Origin: CAYNEI01 sp964396185
Lineage (GTDB): Archaea; Thermoplasmatota; SW-10-69-26
Assembly (NCBI GenBank): GCA_964396185.1
Contig: CAYNEI010000035.1
Coordinates: forward strand, 1 to 23,784
Length of the DNA: 23,784 nucleotides
Direction: 5' to 3'
Shown here: positions 7,718 to 14,621 of the stretch, piece after piece
Layout of the letters: each line of letters begins with the position of its first letter
Position numbering within the stretch: the first letter of the stretch is position 1
Made by a program: the position numbers and the translations under genes
The notes under the pieces: model-generated
Databases searched by the model: none
The model's input: the letters and a program-made list of their open reading frames with translations, nothing else
Told to the model about the DNA's origin: nothing

Positions 7718-8080
7718 TCAGCCGGCGCTGTAGGGGTTCCCAGTGTTCGAGGCCTGGCCGCCGGGATCGCAGGGCCCGACAGCATCCACGGCGGTGTCGT
7801 CGTTCAGGATCTCAAGCACTTCCTGGCAGCTCTCGCCGGTGAAGCCCCGAACGACGAACTGCATGGGGAAGCTCTCGAGCACCACGAGCTCGGCGCCGAC
7901 GTCCTCGAGCTCTCGCTCGAGGGCCTCGATGTCCTGCTGGGTGGCCTGGGTCGTGAACGAGCCGTCGACCTCGTGGTCGCGGCTCTCCCTGGCTTGGTCG
8001 CCCTCGCTGGAGGTGCAGCCTGCCAGCGCTCCCGTGGCAAGCAGGAGGGTTGCCAGCGCAAGCGATCGGGCGCGGAGCAT
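7718..8080 (-). CDS. Small lipoprotein of unknown function
   Basis: A 120-residue protein with a signal peptide ending in LAGC. The lipid-modified Cys is residue 22 from the start chosen here. The mature part is acidic. It begins with a polar linker, then an amphipathic helix rich in Glu/Leu (QQDIEALERELEDVG), and then a short alternating stretch (ELVVLESFPMQFVVRGF). Two cysteines (in GESCQEV and GPCDPG) could form a disulfide. The tail is Gly/Asn/Ser rich. No family is recognised. The ATG at 8080 is preferred over the one at 8095 because a TTTTGA box is centred 28.5 nt upstream of it, and because the charged LRAR start makes a better signal peptide. It may be exported along with the downstream hydrolase. 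Confidence 0.8.
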   Translation of the reverse strand: MLRARSLALATLLLATGALAGCTSSEGDQARESRDHEVDGSFTTQATQQDIEALERELEDVGAELVVLESFPMQFVVRGFTGESCQEVLEILNDDTAVDAVGPCDPGGQASNTGNPYSAG

Positions 8081-8105
8081 CGTTCCAGGACTCATCAGGC
8101 CAGCC

Positions 8106-8111
8106 TTTTGA
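8106..8111 (-). promoter_or_regulatory. TATA-like box for the small lipoprotein
   Basis: TTTTGA on the plus strand (TCAAAA on the coding strand) is centred 28.5 nt before the ATG at 8080 but only 13.5 nt before the ATG at 8095. This favours the downstream start. Confidence 0.4.
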
Positions 8112-8142
8112 AGGGTTCGGTTCGGGGGCTGGAACCCGGTGT

Positions 8143-8856
8143 CTACGGCTCCGAGCGAGCTGAGAGCTCCAGGTGAGTTCTGTCGAGGTCGTAGTCGACC
8201 CAGCCCTTGGCGTTCGACGAGTTGGGGAGCTCGATGCGCAGTTGGCTGACCCCCTCGCTCTCACGCATCTCGATGGCGTTGTCCACGAGGTGTCTAAGCA
8301 TCTGGACCTCCTCGTCGGCGTGGATGCCTGCCACGACCAGGATAAGGCTGGTGGCGCCCGTGAGCTTGGCCCGGCCAAGGAAGACCTGCAGGAAGCGGAA
8401 CACCGTGGGAGCGTTGGTGTGCGTGATCAGCGTCGAGGCGGTGTCGAGCACCAGGCGGTGGTCGGAGTGCTGGCCGATGAGCTCCCGCTGGGCGGCGTTG
8501 ACCGCTGCAGCGAGCTGGTTGAGATCCGCGCTGGACCCCACGTACTGGCAGTGGGACAGCTCCTCACCCGCCCCGATCAAGCGGCTGTGGGCGTCGACGA
8601 ACTGGATGAGGCCTTCCGTCTCGTAGGCCGCGAAGTCGGGATCCATGGCGGCCAAGAGGGCGCGCTCCTCGCTGGCTGGTCGGTCCGTGAGCACGATCAC
8701 CGCGGGGATGCGCTGGGCCATGCCATGCAGGGCGTAAGTCCTGGCCAGTGTCTGTGTTCCTGAGAAGGGGGGCCCGAGGGCCATGGTGGCGCTTCGGGCA
8801 GGCAGGCCCCCGCCCACAAGCTCGTCGAGGCGAGGGATGCCGATCTCCATCTTCAC
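8143..8856 (-). CDS. KaiC/RecA-like protein with degenerate P-loop
   Basis: A 237-residue single RecA-fold protein of the KaiC/GvpD type. The N-terminus is the family hallmark (GIPRLDELVGGGLP, residues 5-19). The Walker A position reads GPPFSGTQTL (28-37) where active members have a GPPGSGKTTL-like sequence. Thr therefore replaces the phosphate-binding Lys. The Walker B-like strand is HRLVLDTAST with D138. ATP hydrolysis is probably lost, so a regulatory or scaffold role is inferred. It is the last gene of the V4R-Roadblock-GTPase operon. Its GTG start overlaps the stop of the upstream gene in a GTGA arrangement. GGAGGG lies seven nt before the GTG, which is why GTG 8856 is preferred to ATG 8850. 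Confidence 0.85.
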   Translation of the reverse strand: MKMEIGIPRLDELVGGGLPARSATMALGPPFSGTQTLARTYALHGMAQRIPAVIVLTDRPASEERALLAAMDPDFAAYETEGLIQFVDAHSRLIGAGEELSHCQYVGSSADLNQLAAAVNAAQRELIGQHSDHRLVLDTASTLITHTNAPTVFRFLQVFLGRAKLTGATSLILVVAGIHADEEVQMLRHLVDNAIEMRESEGVSQLRIELPNSSNAKGWVDYDLDRTHLELSARSEP

Positions 8857-10046
8857 GGTTTGACCCTCCCCTCCAGGATGCGACGGCTCATGTGCTCGAG
8901 GACCTGGCGTGCCTGCTTGGGATCGTTCCCGGTGGCGCCGATGACATCGATCTCGCGGTCCAGGGTGCCCAGCTCCTTGGCCACCTCCTCGGGGCTGAGC
9001 GCGTTGGGGAGATCTTGCTTGTTGGCCACGACGAGGGCAGGCAACCCGGTCTCCCACGTCTTCTCCAGGAGCTCCCGGCCCCGCTCGAAGCTGCTGGGCT
9101 TGCTGGCATCCAGAAGCACGATGACGCCGAGGGCCTGGCCGGCCACCGTGCGCAGGATGGGGTCGAACCGGACCTGGCCGGGCGTGCCGAAGATGTCGGC
9201 CGTGACGCCGCCGATGGTGACGTGACCGTGGTCGAGGGCCACGGTCGTGCCCAGGCGGTCGACGCTGACCGCGGCATCGGAGACGGTCTGGATGAACGTC
9301 GACTTGCCGGAGTTGTACGGGCCCGTGACCACGATCTTCGGGATGTAGACGAACAGGCCGCCGGGTCGCTTGGTCTTGTAGAGGTGGCGCAGATCTCCGA
9401 GCTCGCCTGGCGCCCAGGGGACGCGTTCGAACTCGAAGTACTCGCCGAAGAGCACGCGGTCCTCCACGGCGCCGAACCGGAGCACAGCATCGAAGCGGTC
9501 GAAGAAGTCCTCCATGCCGGCAGCGTACGGCCAGTGGGTGAACAGCACGGCGCTGAGCCCGAAGCCCTCCAGGGCCTCGTAGAGCTCGGGGAAAGCTTGA
9601 GCCACGCTCTCTGGGGAGGCTTGGTCGATCAGGCCCGAGAGGGAGTCGAACAGGCAGACCGCGTCCGGGTTCTGGCGGGCAGCGCGCGCGAGCACCTTGG
9701 CGACCTCTGCGACATCTGAGGGGTCGTGGATCGCGTACGTCGCGTCCTCGGAGGTCCCGAGCAGGGCCGAGAAAGCGTCCACGAAGTGGAGCTCGCCGGT
9801 GTGCTCGTCGGCGTTGAACCCGAGCTCGTTCATCTCGGTGATGACGCTGGAGGGTGACCGGGTGACGACCACGTAGACGACATCGCGGCCTGCGGCCAGG
9901 TGGGTGTGGGCTGCCTGGTTGAGGAATGGCTCAGCCTCGACCCCTGGCTCGTTGATCAAGAGCGTCGTGGACCCCCAGGGGGCGGGCGGCACGAGGTTGT
10001 CCAAGGGCTCGACGCCGAATGTCAACCCTTCGCGCGCTCCTGACAT
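8853..10046 (-). CDS. Fusion of degenerate KaiC/RecA domain with MglA/CvnD-like small GTPase
   Basis: A two-domain cytoplasmic protein of 397 residues. The N-terminal part (about 8-215) has a KaiC/RecA layout: LTFGVEPLDNLV at the start, a P-loop position reading INEPGVEAEPF with no Lys, and a Walker B-like strand DAVCLFDSLSGLI (D134). The C-terminal part (about 235-395) is a Ras/MglA-type GTPase with intact motifs. These are G1 GPYNSGKST (242-250), a G2 threonine near 267, G3 DIFGTPGQ (284-291), G4 NKQD (342-345) and G5 GATG (370-373). The FGTPGQ form of G3 is typical of the GTPases paired with Roadblock proteins (MglA, conservon CvnD). The gene follows the Roadblock gene directly, with GAGGT six nt before the ATG. 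A Roadblock-regulated GTP switch is inferred. Confidence 0.9.
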   Translation of the reverse strand: MSGAREGLTFGVEPLDNLVPPAPWGSTTLLINEPGVEAEPFLNQAAHTHLAAGRDVVYVVVTRSPSSVITEMNELGFNADEHTGELHFVDAFSALLGTSEDATYAIHDPSDVAEVAKVLARAARQNPDAVCLFDSLSGLIDQASPESVAQAFPELYEALEGFGLSAVLFTHWPYAAGMEDFFDRFDAVLRFGAVEDRVLFGEYFEFERVPWAPGELGDLRHLYKTKRPGGLFVYIPKIVVTGPYNSGKSTFIQTVSDAAVSVDRLGTTVALDHGHVTIGGVTADIFGTPGQVRFDPILRTVAGQALGVIVLLDASKPSSFERGRELLEKTWETGLPALVVANKQDLPNALSPEEVAKELGTLDREIDVIGATGNDPKQARQVLEHMSRRILEGRVKP

Positions 10047-10055
10047 GGTTCGACC

Positions 10056-10436
10056 TCAGGCCGCCTCGTTGAACGCGGTGATGGCATCGGTTAGCGGGGC
10101 AAGGACCTGTTGGAGCGGGACCGAGGTGTCCGTGATCGCTAGGAACAGCAAGTCTCGGGAGGCGCCCAGGATGATCATCCGGAACTCGGCGCTCTCGATG
10201 CTGATGTGCTCGATCTCGCCGGCTTCCAGCTCCTCCATGGCTTCCTCAGCGGCGCCCATGAGCGTGGCAACCATGGCCCCTTCCACCAGGATGCTGAACG
10301 TCCGTTGATCCAACCGCTGGGAGAAGCTCGAGAGCACCGGGATCCCGTCCCGGCTCACGAGCGCGGAACCCAAGAGCCCGTCCTCGGTCACCAACCCATC
10401 CAGCGTCTTCTGCAATCGTTCCTGTTGCTCCATCAT
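10056..10436 (-). CDS. Roadblock/LC7-domain protein
   Basis: A single Roadblock/LC7 domain of 126 residues. The opening helix is followed by GLLGSALVSRDGIPVLSSFSQ (about 20-40). A central helix (MVATLMGAAEEAMEEL) leads to beta strands holding IEHISIESAEFRMIILGA and LLFLAITD. These proteins dimerise and act as partners or activators of small GTPases; MglB with MglA is the studied bacterial pair. The encoded partner is very likely the adjacent GTPase fusion, whose start codon is only nine bases past this stop. Two ATGs in tandem (10436 and 10433) are possible. GAGGTG is eight nt before the first. Only two bases separate this gene from the stop of the V4R-like gene, so translation is probably coupled. 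Confidence 0.92.
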   Translation of the reverse strand: MMEQQERLQKTLDGLVTEDGLLGSALVSRDGIPVLSSFSQRLDQRTFSILVEGAMVATLMGAAEEAMEELEAGEIEHISIESAEFRMIILGASRDLLFLAITDTSVPLQQVLAPLTDAITAFNEAA

Positions 10437-10438
10437 GT

Positions 10439-10987
10439 TCAGCCCACCTCTACGTTCACATCGCGCCCGTTGCCCAGGCAGACCGAGAACCGATGGCCAT
10501 CCAGGGGCTCGATCTCTACCGTGCAGTTCATCGCCTCGGAGAGGGTCCCATGGACCACGCCCCCGAGGTAGGCCTCAAGCACCCTGGGATCGGCGAGCTC
10601 GCCATCCGCTTTCGGCCTGTACCGGATCCGGGCAGTCCGGTGGAACGCCCGCTCCAGCTGGATGCCCGCCAACCCCGCGAGCTCGAGCCTGTCGGAGAGG
10701 ATCGAGACCGCATCTGGGAGGGAATCCTCCACGATGAGCTTGGCGTAGACATGACGGCCCACATCCGCGCCGAGCTCGAAGACAGACCAGCGCAGCTCAC
10801 CCTCAAGCGCGGGGTCTACATCCAGGGTCACCAGCACCTTGACAAGGCGCCTGGTGGCCATGTCGTCTGTGCTGCTCGAGGGGTTCGCCCGGCTCACCAG
10901 GAGGTTGAGCATGGCATCGCGTAAGCTCTCCCATCCTGGATCCGCGACCAGAGGGGAGGCGAACCCTGGTTCTGATGAGGAGCTCAC
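10439..10987 (-). CDS. V4R-like (4-vinyl reductase-fold) protein, first gene of the Roadblock-GTPase operon
   Basis: A 182-residue protein whose central and C-terminal part (about 66-172) has the pattern of V4R small-molecule or protein-binding domains. The pattern is a Glu-Leu-Gly-Ala-x-x-Gly helix near the start, a long helix, a beta strand TARIRYRP, then a Gly-rich helix EAYLGGVVHGTLSEAM and a final strand HRFSVCLG. The assignment is by pattern only and could be wrong. The two cysteines (155 and 170) do not form a recognised iron or zinc site. The start is a GTG at 10987, chosen because TTAAA is centred 28 nt upstream. A shorter start at the ATG at 10861 would drop the first 42 residues. 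In position it corresponds to an input or accessory component of the module. Confidence 0.65.
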   Translation of the reverse strand: MSSSSEPGFASPLVADPGWESLRDAMLNLLVSRANPSSSTDDMATRRLVKVLVTLDVDPALEGELRWSVFELGADVGRHVYAKLIVEDSLPDAVSILSDRLELAGLAGIQLERAFHRTARIRYRPKADGELADPRVLEAYLGGVVHGTLSEAMNCTVEIEPLDGHRFSVCLGNGRDVNVEVG

Positions 10988-11012
10988 ACCACTTGGTTCG
11001 TGCGCCGGTTAC

Positions 11013-11017
11013 TTAAA
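11013..11017 (-). promoter_or_regulatory. TATA-like box for the V4R-Roadblock-GTPase-KaiC operon
   Basis: TTAAA lies inside a longer A/T stretch and is centred 28 nt upstream of the GTG start at 10987. It fits a leaderless operon transcript running leftward. Confidence 0.5.
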
Positions 11018-11050
11018 CTCTGCAAGCCAGGACGGATGGCCGAGACAGCT

Positions 11051-11061
11051 GCCGTCACGGC
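11051..11061. promoter_or_regulatory. Palindrome in the divergent promoter region
   Basis: GCCGT and ACGGC flank one central base, close to the midpoint between the two divergent signalling operons. The position would suit an operator acting on both. The arms are only five bases, so chance is quite possible. Confidence 0.25.
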
Positions 11062-11122
11062 TCCGACCCAAGACTGCCATGCGTGCCAGGTCTCCGGCAA
11101 TCACTGGGACCAGGCGAGCATG

Positions 11123-11128
11123 TTTAAA
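11123..11128 (+). promoter_or_regulatory. TATA-like box for the response regulator-kinase pair
   Basis: TTTAAA is centred 34.5 nt upstream of the ATG at 11160, predicting a leader of roughly eight bases. GAGGT at 11144-11148 may lie too far upstream to be inside the transcript. Confidence 0.5.
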
Positions 11129-11159
11129 GGGGGCGGCCCGAAAGAGGTAGCGCTACGCG

Positions 11160-11609
11160 ATGATGCCCGTTACCAGAGTGGTGGAGATCCTCCTCGTGGA
11201 GGACAACCCAGGGGACGTGCGCCTGACCCAGGAAGCGCTCAAGGAGGGACGGGTCGAGAGCCGGTTGAACGTCGCCACGGACGGCGAGCAGGCCCTCAAG
11301 TTCCTCTACCAGAAGGACGAGTTCCGTGACGCGCCCCGACCGGATTTGATCCTGCTCGACCTCAACCTGCCCAAACGCGACGGATCCGAGGTGCTCGAGG
11401 AGATCAAGAGCCACCCGGGCCTGCGCAACATCCCCGTCGTGATCCTGACGACCAGCGAAGCCGAACAGGATATCCTGGAGACCTACAGCCTGCACGCCAA
11501 CTGCTACATCACGAAACCGGTGGATCTCCACCGGTTCATCGCCGTGGTGCGGGCGATCGAAGAGTTCTGGCTCGGCATCGTGAAACTACCCCCACAGGAG
11601 GAAAGATGA
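11160..11609 (+). CDS. Stand-alone response regulator (CheY-like receiver)
   Basis: A single receiver domain of 149 residues with no output domain. The acidic pocket is E14-D15 and the phospho-acceptor is D67 (LILLDLNLP). The switch threonine is at 97-98 (VILTTSE) and the conserved lysine is K119 (YITKP). The NPGDVRLTQEALKE start and the KDEFRDAPRPDL insert before the phospho-acceptor strand are typical of the Rcp1-type regulators found beside phytochrome-like kinases and common in archaea. The stop overlaps the start of the next gene by four bases (ATGA). The downstream kinase is therefore its expected partner. Output is probably by protein-protein contact, possibly with the divergent GTPase module. 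ATGs at 11160 and 11163 are both possible starts. Confidence 0.95.
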   Translation: MMPVTRVVEILLVEDNPGDVRLTQEALKEGRVESRLNVATDGEQALKFLYQKDEFRDAPRPDLILLDLNLPKRDGSEVLEEIKSHPGLRNIPVVILTTSEAEQDILETYSLHANCYITKPVDLHRFIAVVRAIEEFWLGIVKLPPQEER

Positions 11610-12733
11610 ACACTGAAGCGATCACCGTCCTCCTGGTCGAGGACAACCCGGGAGACGCGCGCCTGATCGAGGAAGAACTGACCGATGCCCGAGGCATGAG
11701 CTTCGAGCTCGTCTGGAAGGACCGCCTCAAGGAAGGGCTCAACTACCTCACCGAGGACACGGTCGACGTCGTGCTCCTGGACCTCTCCCTACCAGACAGC
11801 CAAGGGCTCGACACGGTGCTCGCCGTGCACGAGGCCGACCCCGGGACACCCATCGTGGTGCTCACGGGCCTGGAGGACGAGCAGCTAGGTGCCAGGGCTG
11901 TCCGGTCCGGCGCCCAGGACTACCTCGTCAAGGGGAGCGTGGATGGGGACCGGTTGGCCCGATCCATGCAGTACGCCATCGAGCGCAAGCAGGCGACCCA
12001 AGAGCTCGAGCAGATGCGAAAGCAGCTGGCCATGAGCGACAAGCTCGCTGCCCTCGGGGCCCTGGTTAGCGGTGTGGCCGCTGAGATCCGGACGTCCACC
12101 ACGCATATCACGAACACGCTCTTCCAGGTCCGCCAGCGCATCGAGCAAGCCGCGCGCACCGACCCGTCCTTGCGCGAGATCGCCGGCGACGTGGCGGACT
12201 ACAGTGCAGCGGCCATGGACGGCGTGTCCAGGATCGATGGCCTCGTGCGAGATCTCCGGAGGTTCACCCAGAGCGGGGCCCAGGAGCGAGCCCCCCAGAG
12301 CCTCCACACGGCGGTCGAGGAAGCCGTGGAGCTGTTCCGCAAGACCCACGAGAGCCGCATCAACGTGGAGGCCAGCCTTAACGAGACCCCACCCATCCTG
12401 CTGAACAAAACCCAGATCCAGCAGGTCGTGCTCAACCTGCTCAACAACGCCGCCGAGGCCATGCCGGAAGGCGGGAGCGTGACGATCACGACGCAACCGG
12501 CCAACGGTGGCGGCGAGCTGGTCATCGAAGACGAGGGCCAGGGCATGACGCAGTACGTGAAAACGCGCATGTTCGACCCGTTCTTCACCACCCATGAGCA
12601 GGGCGCCGGCCTGGGCCTGGCGATCTCCAACAGGATCGTGGATGCCCATGGAGGCAGGATCACATGCGAGACCGAGAGCGGTGTCGGCTCCACGTTCACG
12701 GTTTTCCTGCCCGAGGCTCACGAGCGGGATTGA
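11606..12733 (+). CDS. Receiver-histidine kinase hybrid lacking the H-box histidine
   Basis: A cytoplasmic protein of 375 residues. The N-terminal receiver domain (about 5-125) has E12/D13, phospho-acceptor D59 and K109. A helical linker precedes a dimerisation domain (about 143-225) and an HATPase domain (about 232-370). The kinase boxes are intact: N box NLLNNAAEA (N281), G1 DEGQGM (D309), F box FDPFFTT, and G2 GAGLGLAIS. The H box reads LAALGALVSGVAAEI, where kinases of this class have GVAHE. Ala159 therefore replaces the phospho-acceptor His. H167 lies eight residues on and is not at the usual site. It may bind ATP, act in trans on another protein, or be a pseudokinase. AGGAGG lies four nt before the ATG, and the start overlaps the preceding regulator. 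Confidence 0.93.
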   Translation: MNTEAITVLLVEDNPGDARLIEEELTDARGMSFELVWKDRLKEGLNYLTEDTVDVVLLDLSLPDSQGLDTVLAVHEADPGTPIVVLTGLEDEQLGARAVRSGAQDYLVKGSVDGDRLARSMQYAIERKQATQELEQMRKQLAMSDKLAALGALVSGVAAEIRTSTTHITNTLFQVRQRIEQAARTDPSLREIAGDVADYSAAAMDGVSRIDGLVRDLRRFTQSGAQERAPQSLHTAVEEAVELFRKTHESRINVEASLNETPPILLNKTQIQQVVLNLLNNAAEAMPEGGSVTITTQPANGGGELVIEDEGQGMTQYVKTRMFDPFFTTHEQGAGLGLAISNRIVDAHGGRITCETESGVGSTFTVFLPEAHERD

Positions 12734-12741
12734 ACCCTCTT

Positions 12742-13482
12742 TCACCCTTGGTCCTCGGTCTGGAAGACGAGCTGGGTGTGGCCGACGCCGATCACGTCCC
12801 CGACCCGCAAGGGCACGCGCCCACCCTTCGGGATGCGTTTGAAGTTCAACCGCGTGCCGTTGGAGCTGAACGCGTCCACGATCTCGAGCCCGCGCCAGTG
12901 CAAGTGCACTTCCGCGTGGTGGGCTGAAACGTACGGATCGTGCCCGATGGTGAGGTCGCGATCCTCGTCCCTTCCGATGCTCCAGCGCGGCCCCTGGCCC
13001 TCCAGGGCGTAGCGCTCCCCGGCCCGGGGCCCGGTGAGGATCAACAGGTGGCGGGCAGCCTCGCTCTCCCCCGCATCAGCAGCCTCGGGCACCGGGGTGC
13101 CGTCCTCCTGGAACGCCATGGTCCGCTCGTCCCTTCGCTCCTGGGGTCCGCCCTCGGGCTTGAGCTTGCCCATATCACCGATGCGCACGCCCAAGGCGAA
13201 GAGCCGCTGGGGCACGGTCACGTACTCCTTGACCGGACCAGAGGACCGTTGGCCGTGCACCAGGCGCACGAACCCCCGCTCGACCAGTTTGTCAACGTGC
13301 TTGAGCGCGGACTGTCTGGACATATCCAGGGCATCCGCGATCTCCTCAGCGTAGCGCGGCTCGGTGAGCAGGTGGAGCAGCTGGAGCCGGTTGTCGTTCG
13401 ACAGAGCTGTGAGATCGGCGGCCATCTGACCGAGCTCCTCCATGTCGACGGTGTCGTCCTCTGGGCTCGGGTCCTCAGACAT
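12742..13482 (-). CDS. Winged-helix (ArsR-like) and FHA domain fusion
   Basis: A putative transcription regulator of 246 residues. The N-terminal winged helix (about 15-95) contains ALSNDNRLQLLHLL and a recognition helix in DMSRQSALKHVDKLVERGFV. A charged, low-complexity linker (about 105-142) follows. The C-terminal FHA domain (about 145-242) keeps the phosphothreonine-binding residues: G170-R171, S186 with H189, and N208-G209-T210. This implies that DNA binding is coupled to a Thr-phosphorylated partner. No Ser/Thr kinase is encoded in this window. The gene converges on the hybrid kinase with eight bases between them, and may be part of the same signalling island. No clear TATA box is seen 28 nt upstream; GGAGA about nine nt upstream may serve as the ribosome site. 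Confidence 0.9.
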   Translation of the reverse strand: MSEDPSPEDDTVDMEELGQMAADLTALSNDNRLQLLHLLTEPRYAEEIADALDMSRQSALKHVDKLVERGFVRLVHGQRSSGPVKEYVTVPQRLFALGVRIGDMGKLKPEGGPQERRDERTMAFQEDGTPVPEAADAGESEAARHLLILTGPRAGERYALEGQGPRWSIGRDEDRDLTIGHDPYVSAHHAEVHLHWRGLEIVDAFSSNGTRLNFKRIPKGGRVPLRVGDVIGVGHTQLVFQTEDQG

Positions 13483-13522
13483 CGTCCAGCCTCTCCCCCC
13501 TCACCCCAAGGCCGGTGCAGCC

Positions 13523-13606
13523 GTTCCACACCCCTACCCTGGACGGGCAGGACCCTGGAGCCGAGTGGGGGGACACGCCTACCCCCGCTCTTAGGCGTTG
13601 TGGAAC
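13523..13606. repeat. Two nested inverted repeats upstream of the winged-helix/FHA gene
   Basis: GTTCCACA at 13523-13530 is complementary to TGTGGAAC at 13599-13606. Inside it, ACGCCTA at 13575-13581 is complementary to TAGGCGT at 13592-13598, whose end touches the outer arm. They lie in the 135-base gap before the winged-helix gene. They could be an operator for autoregulation or a terminator for the lipoprotein gene upstream. Confidence 0.35.
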
Positions 13607-13617
13607 AGGGCTCTTGC

Positions 13618-14598
13618 TTACGCCTCTGACCAATCCTGCCAGAAGAGGACGATGTCGGGGTGGTCGTCGTACGTGACCGTGGCCTCGACGGTCACCTCGT
13701 AGGCACCAGAGCCTGTGAGGATCAGCGTCGTCGGGGTCGTGGCCGTCACTTCGGGGGCGAACTGGAGGCCGCCGGTGGGTGTGACCGTGTCCCCGCCTGC
13801 ATCGATCTCGGTGCCGTTGGCGTCCACGAGCCGGTAGGTGAAGTTCCCAGCTCCTGCTCCGCTGGCGGCCTCGGCGACGATGTTCAGGGCGAGCTGCGAG
13901 TGGGGCGCCGTGGGGAACTCGACGGTCTCCCGGTTGTTGGGTCCCTGGAACTGGAAGCTCTCCTCGACCGCCACGGCCTCCCGGGCGCTCTCCGCACCAC
14001 TGGGTGCGGTGAGCGTCAAGATGGCCTGGCGATCGTCCTCGATGGTGCGGGCATCCTCGGGGGTGGAGGGGTCGTAAGGGGTTGTGCCGTCGGCTTTCGT
14101 GATGAGCCCGTCCGGGCCCCGGACCGTATCGTCGCTGAGCATGAGGTGCGCGCTCCAGCGCCCTTCGTTGCCTTGCGGATCGTAGGCTTCACCGTCGCGT
14201 GTCACGTCGGCTGAGCCCCAGGCGGCGACGTTGGCCATGATGGCGGGGATCGCGGGACTGGACACGCCGGTATCCCCGTGCTCCAGGATGTCGAAGACGA
14301 TGCCGCCATCCATGAAGTCAGCGGTCTCGGAGAACTGATCGAAGCGCACGGTCCACGTGCTGTTCCACGCCTCGAAGGAGGCGTTGATCGAGCCCGTTTC
14401 CTCGTCCTCGTTGACCGTCGCGCTCAGGGTGGCATCCGCCGAGACGATGCCTTCCCCGTCGTAGGCGTACCCGTCGCTTGCAGCGCCGCCAGAGGCGGTG
14501 GCCGTGCGCGTCGGCGGTGCGTCGTCCCCGCCGAAGCAGCCCGCCATAGCGGTGGTGAGCAGGATGAGCGTGACCAAGGCGACCCGAGCGTCCCTCAT
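13618..14598 (-). CDS. Lipoprotein of unknown function
   Basis: A 326-residue secreted protein with a signal peptide ending in the lipobox MAGC (C21). A Gly/Asp/Thr/Ala-rich linker follows (about 22-45). The mature part is acidic and mostly predicted beta strand. It contains many Asn-x-Ser/Thr sites (for example NASFEAW, NSTW, NFTY) that could be glycosylated. The C-terminal quarter (about 230-326) has the spacing of a small beta sandwich (LALNIVAEA, NFTYRLVDANGTEI, TTLILTGSGAYEVTVEATVTY). No enzyme motif or named family is recognised. Its ATG is about 27 nt from a TTTAAA palindrome that also serves the divergent transporter gene. It probably sits on the outer face of the cell membrane. Confidence 0.85.
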   Translation of the reverse strand: MRDARVALVTLILLTTAMAGCFGGDDAPPTRTATASGGAASDGYAYDGEGIVSADATLSATVNEDEETGSINASFEAWNSTWTVRFDQFSETADFMDGGIVFDILEHGDTGVSSPAIPAIMANVAAWGSADVTRDGEAYDPQGNEGRWSAHLMLSDDTVRGPDGLITKADGTTPYDPSTPEDARTIEDDRQAILTLTAPSGAESAREAVAVEESFQFQGPNNRETVEFPTAPHSQLALNIVAEAASGAGAGNFTYRLVDANGTEIDAGGDTVTPTGGLQFAPEVTATTPTTLILTGSGAYEVTVEATVTYDDHPDIVLFWQDWSEA

Positions 14599-14621
14599 GA
14601 TGCAGCGATAGAGGAGCCCCG

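Noticed and set aside
8857..9057. An N-terminal extension of the KaiC-like protein
   Set aside because: It lies wholly within the GTPase gene. The family N-terminus and a Shine-Dalgarno site fix the start at 8856 or 8850.
10988..11159. A possible RNA gene in the divergent gap
   Set aside because: I looked for tRNA-like arms and found none. The only symmetry is the short palindrome listed as a possible operator.
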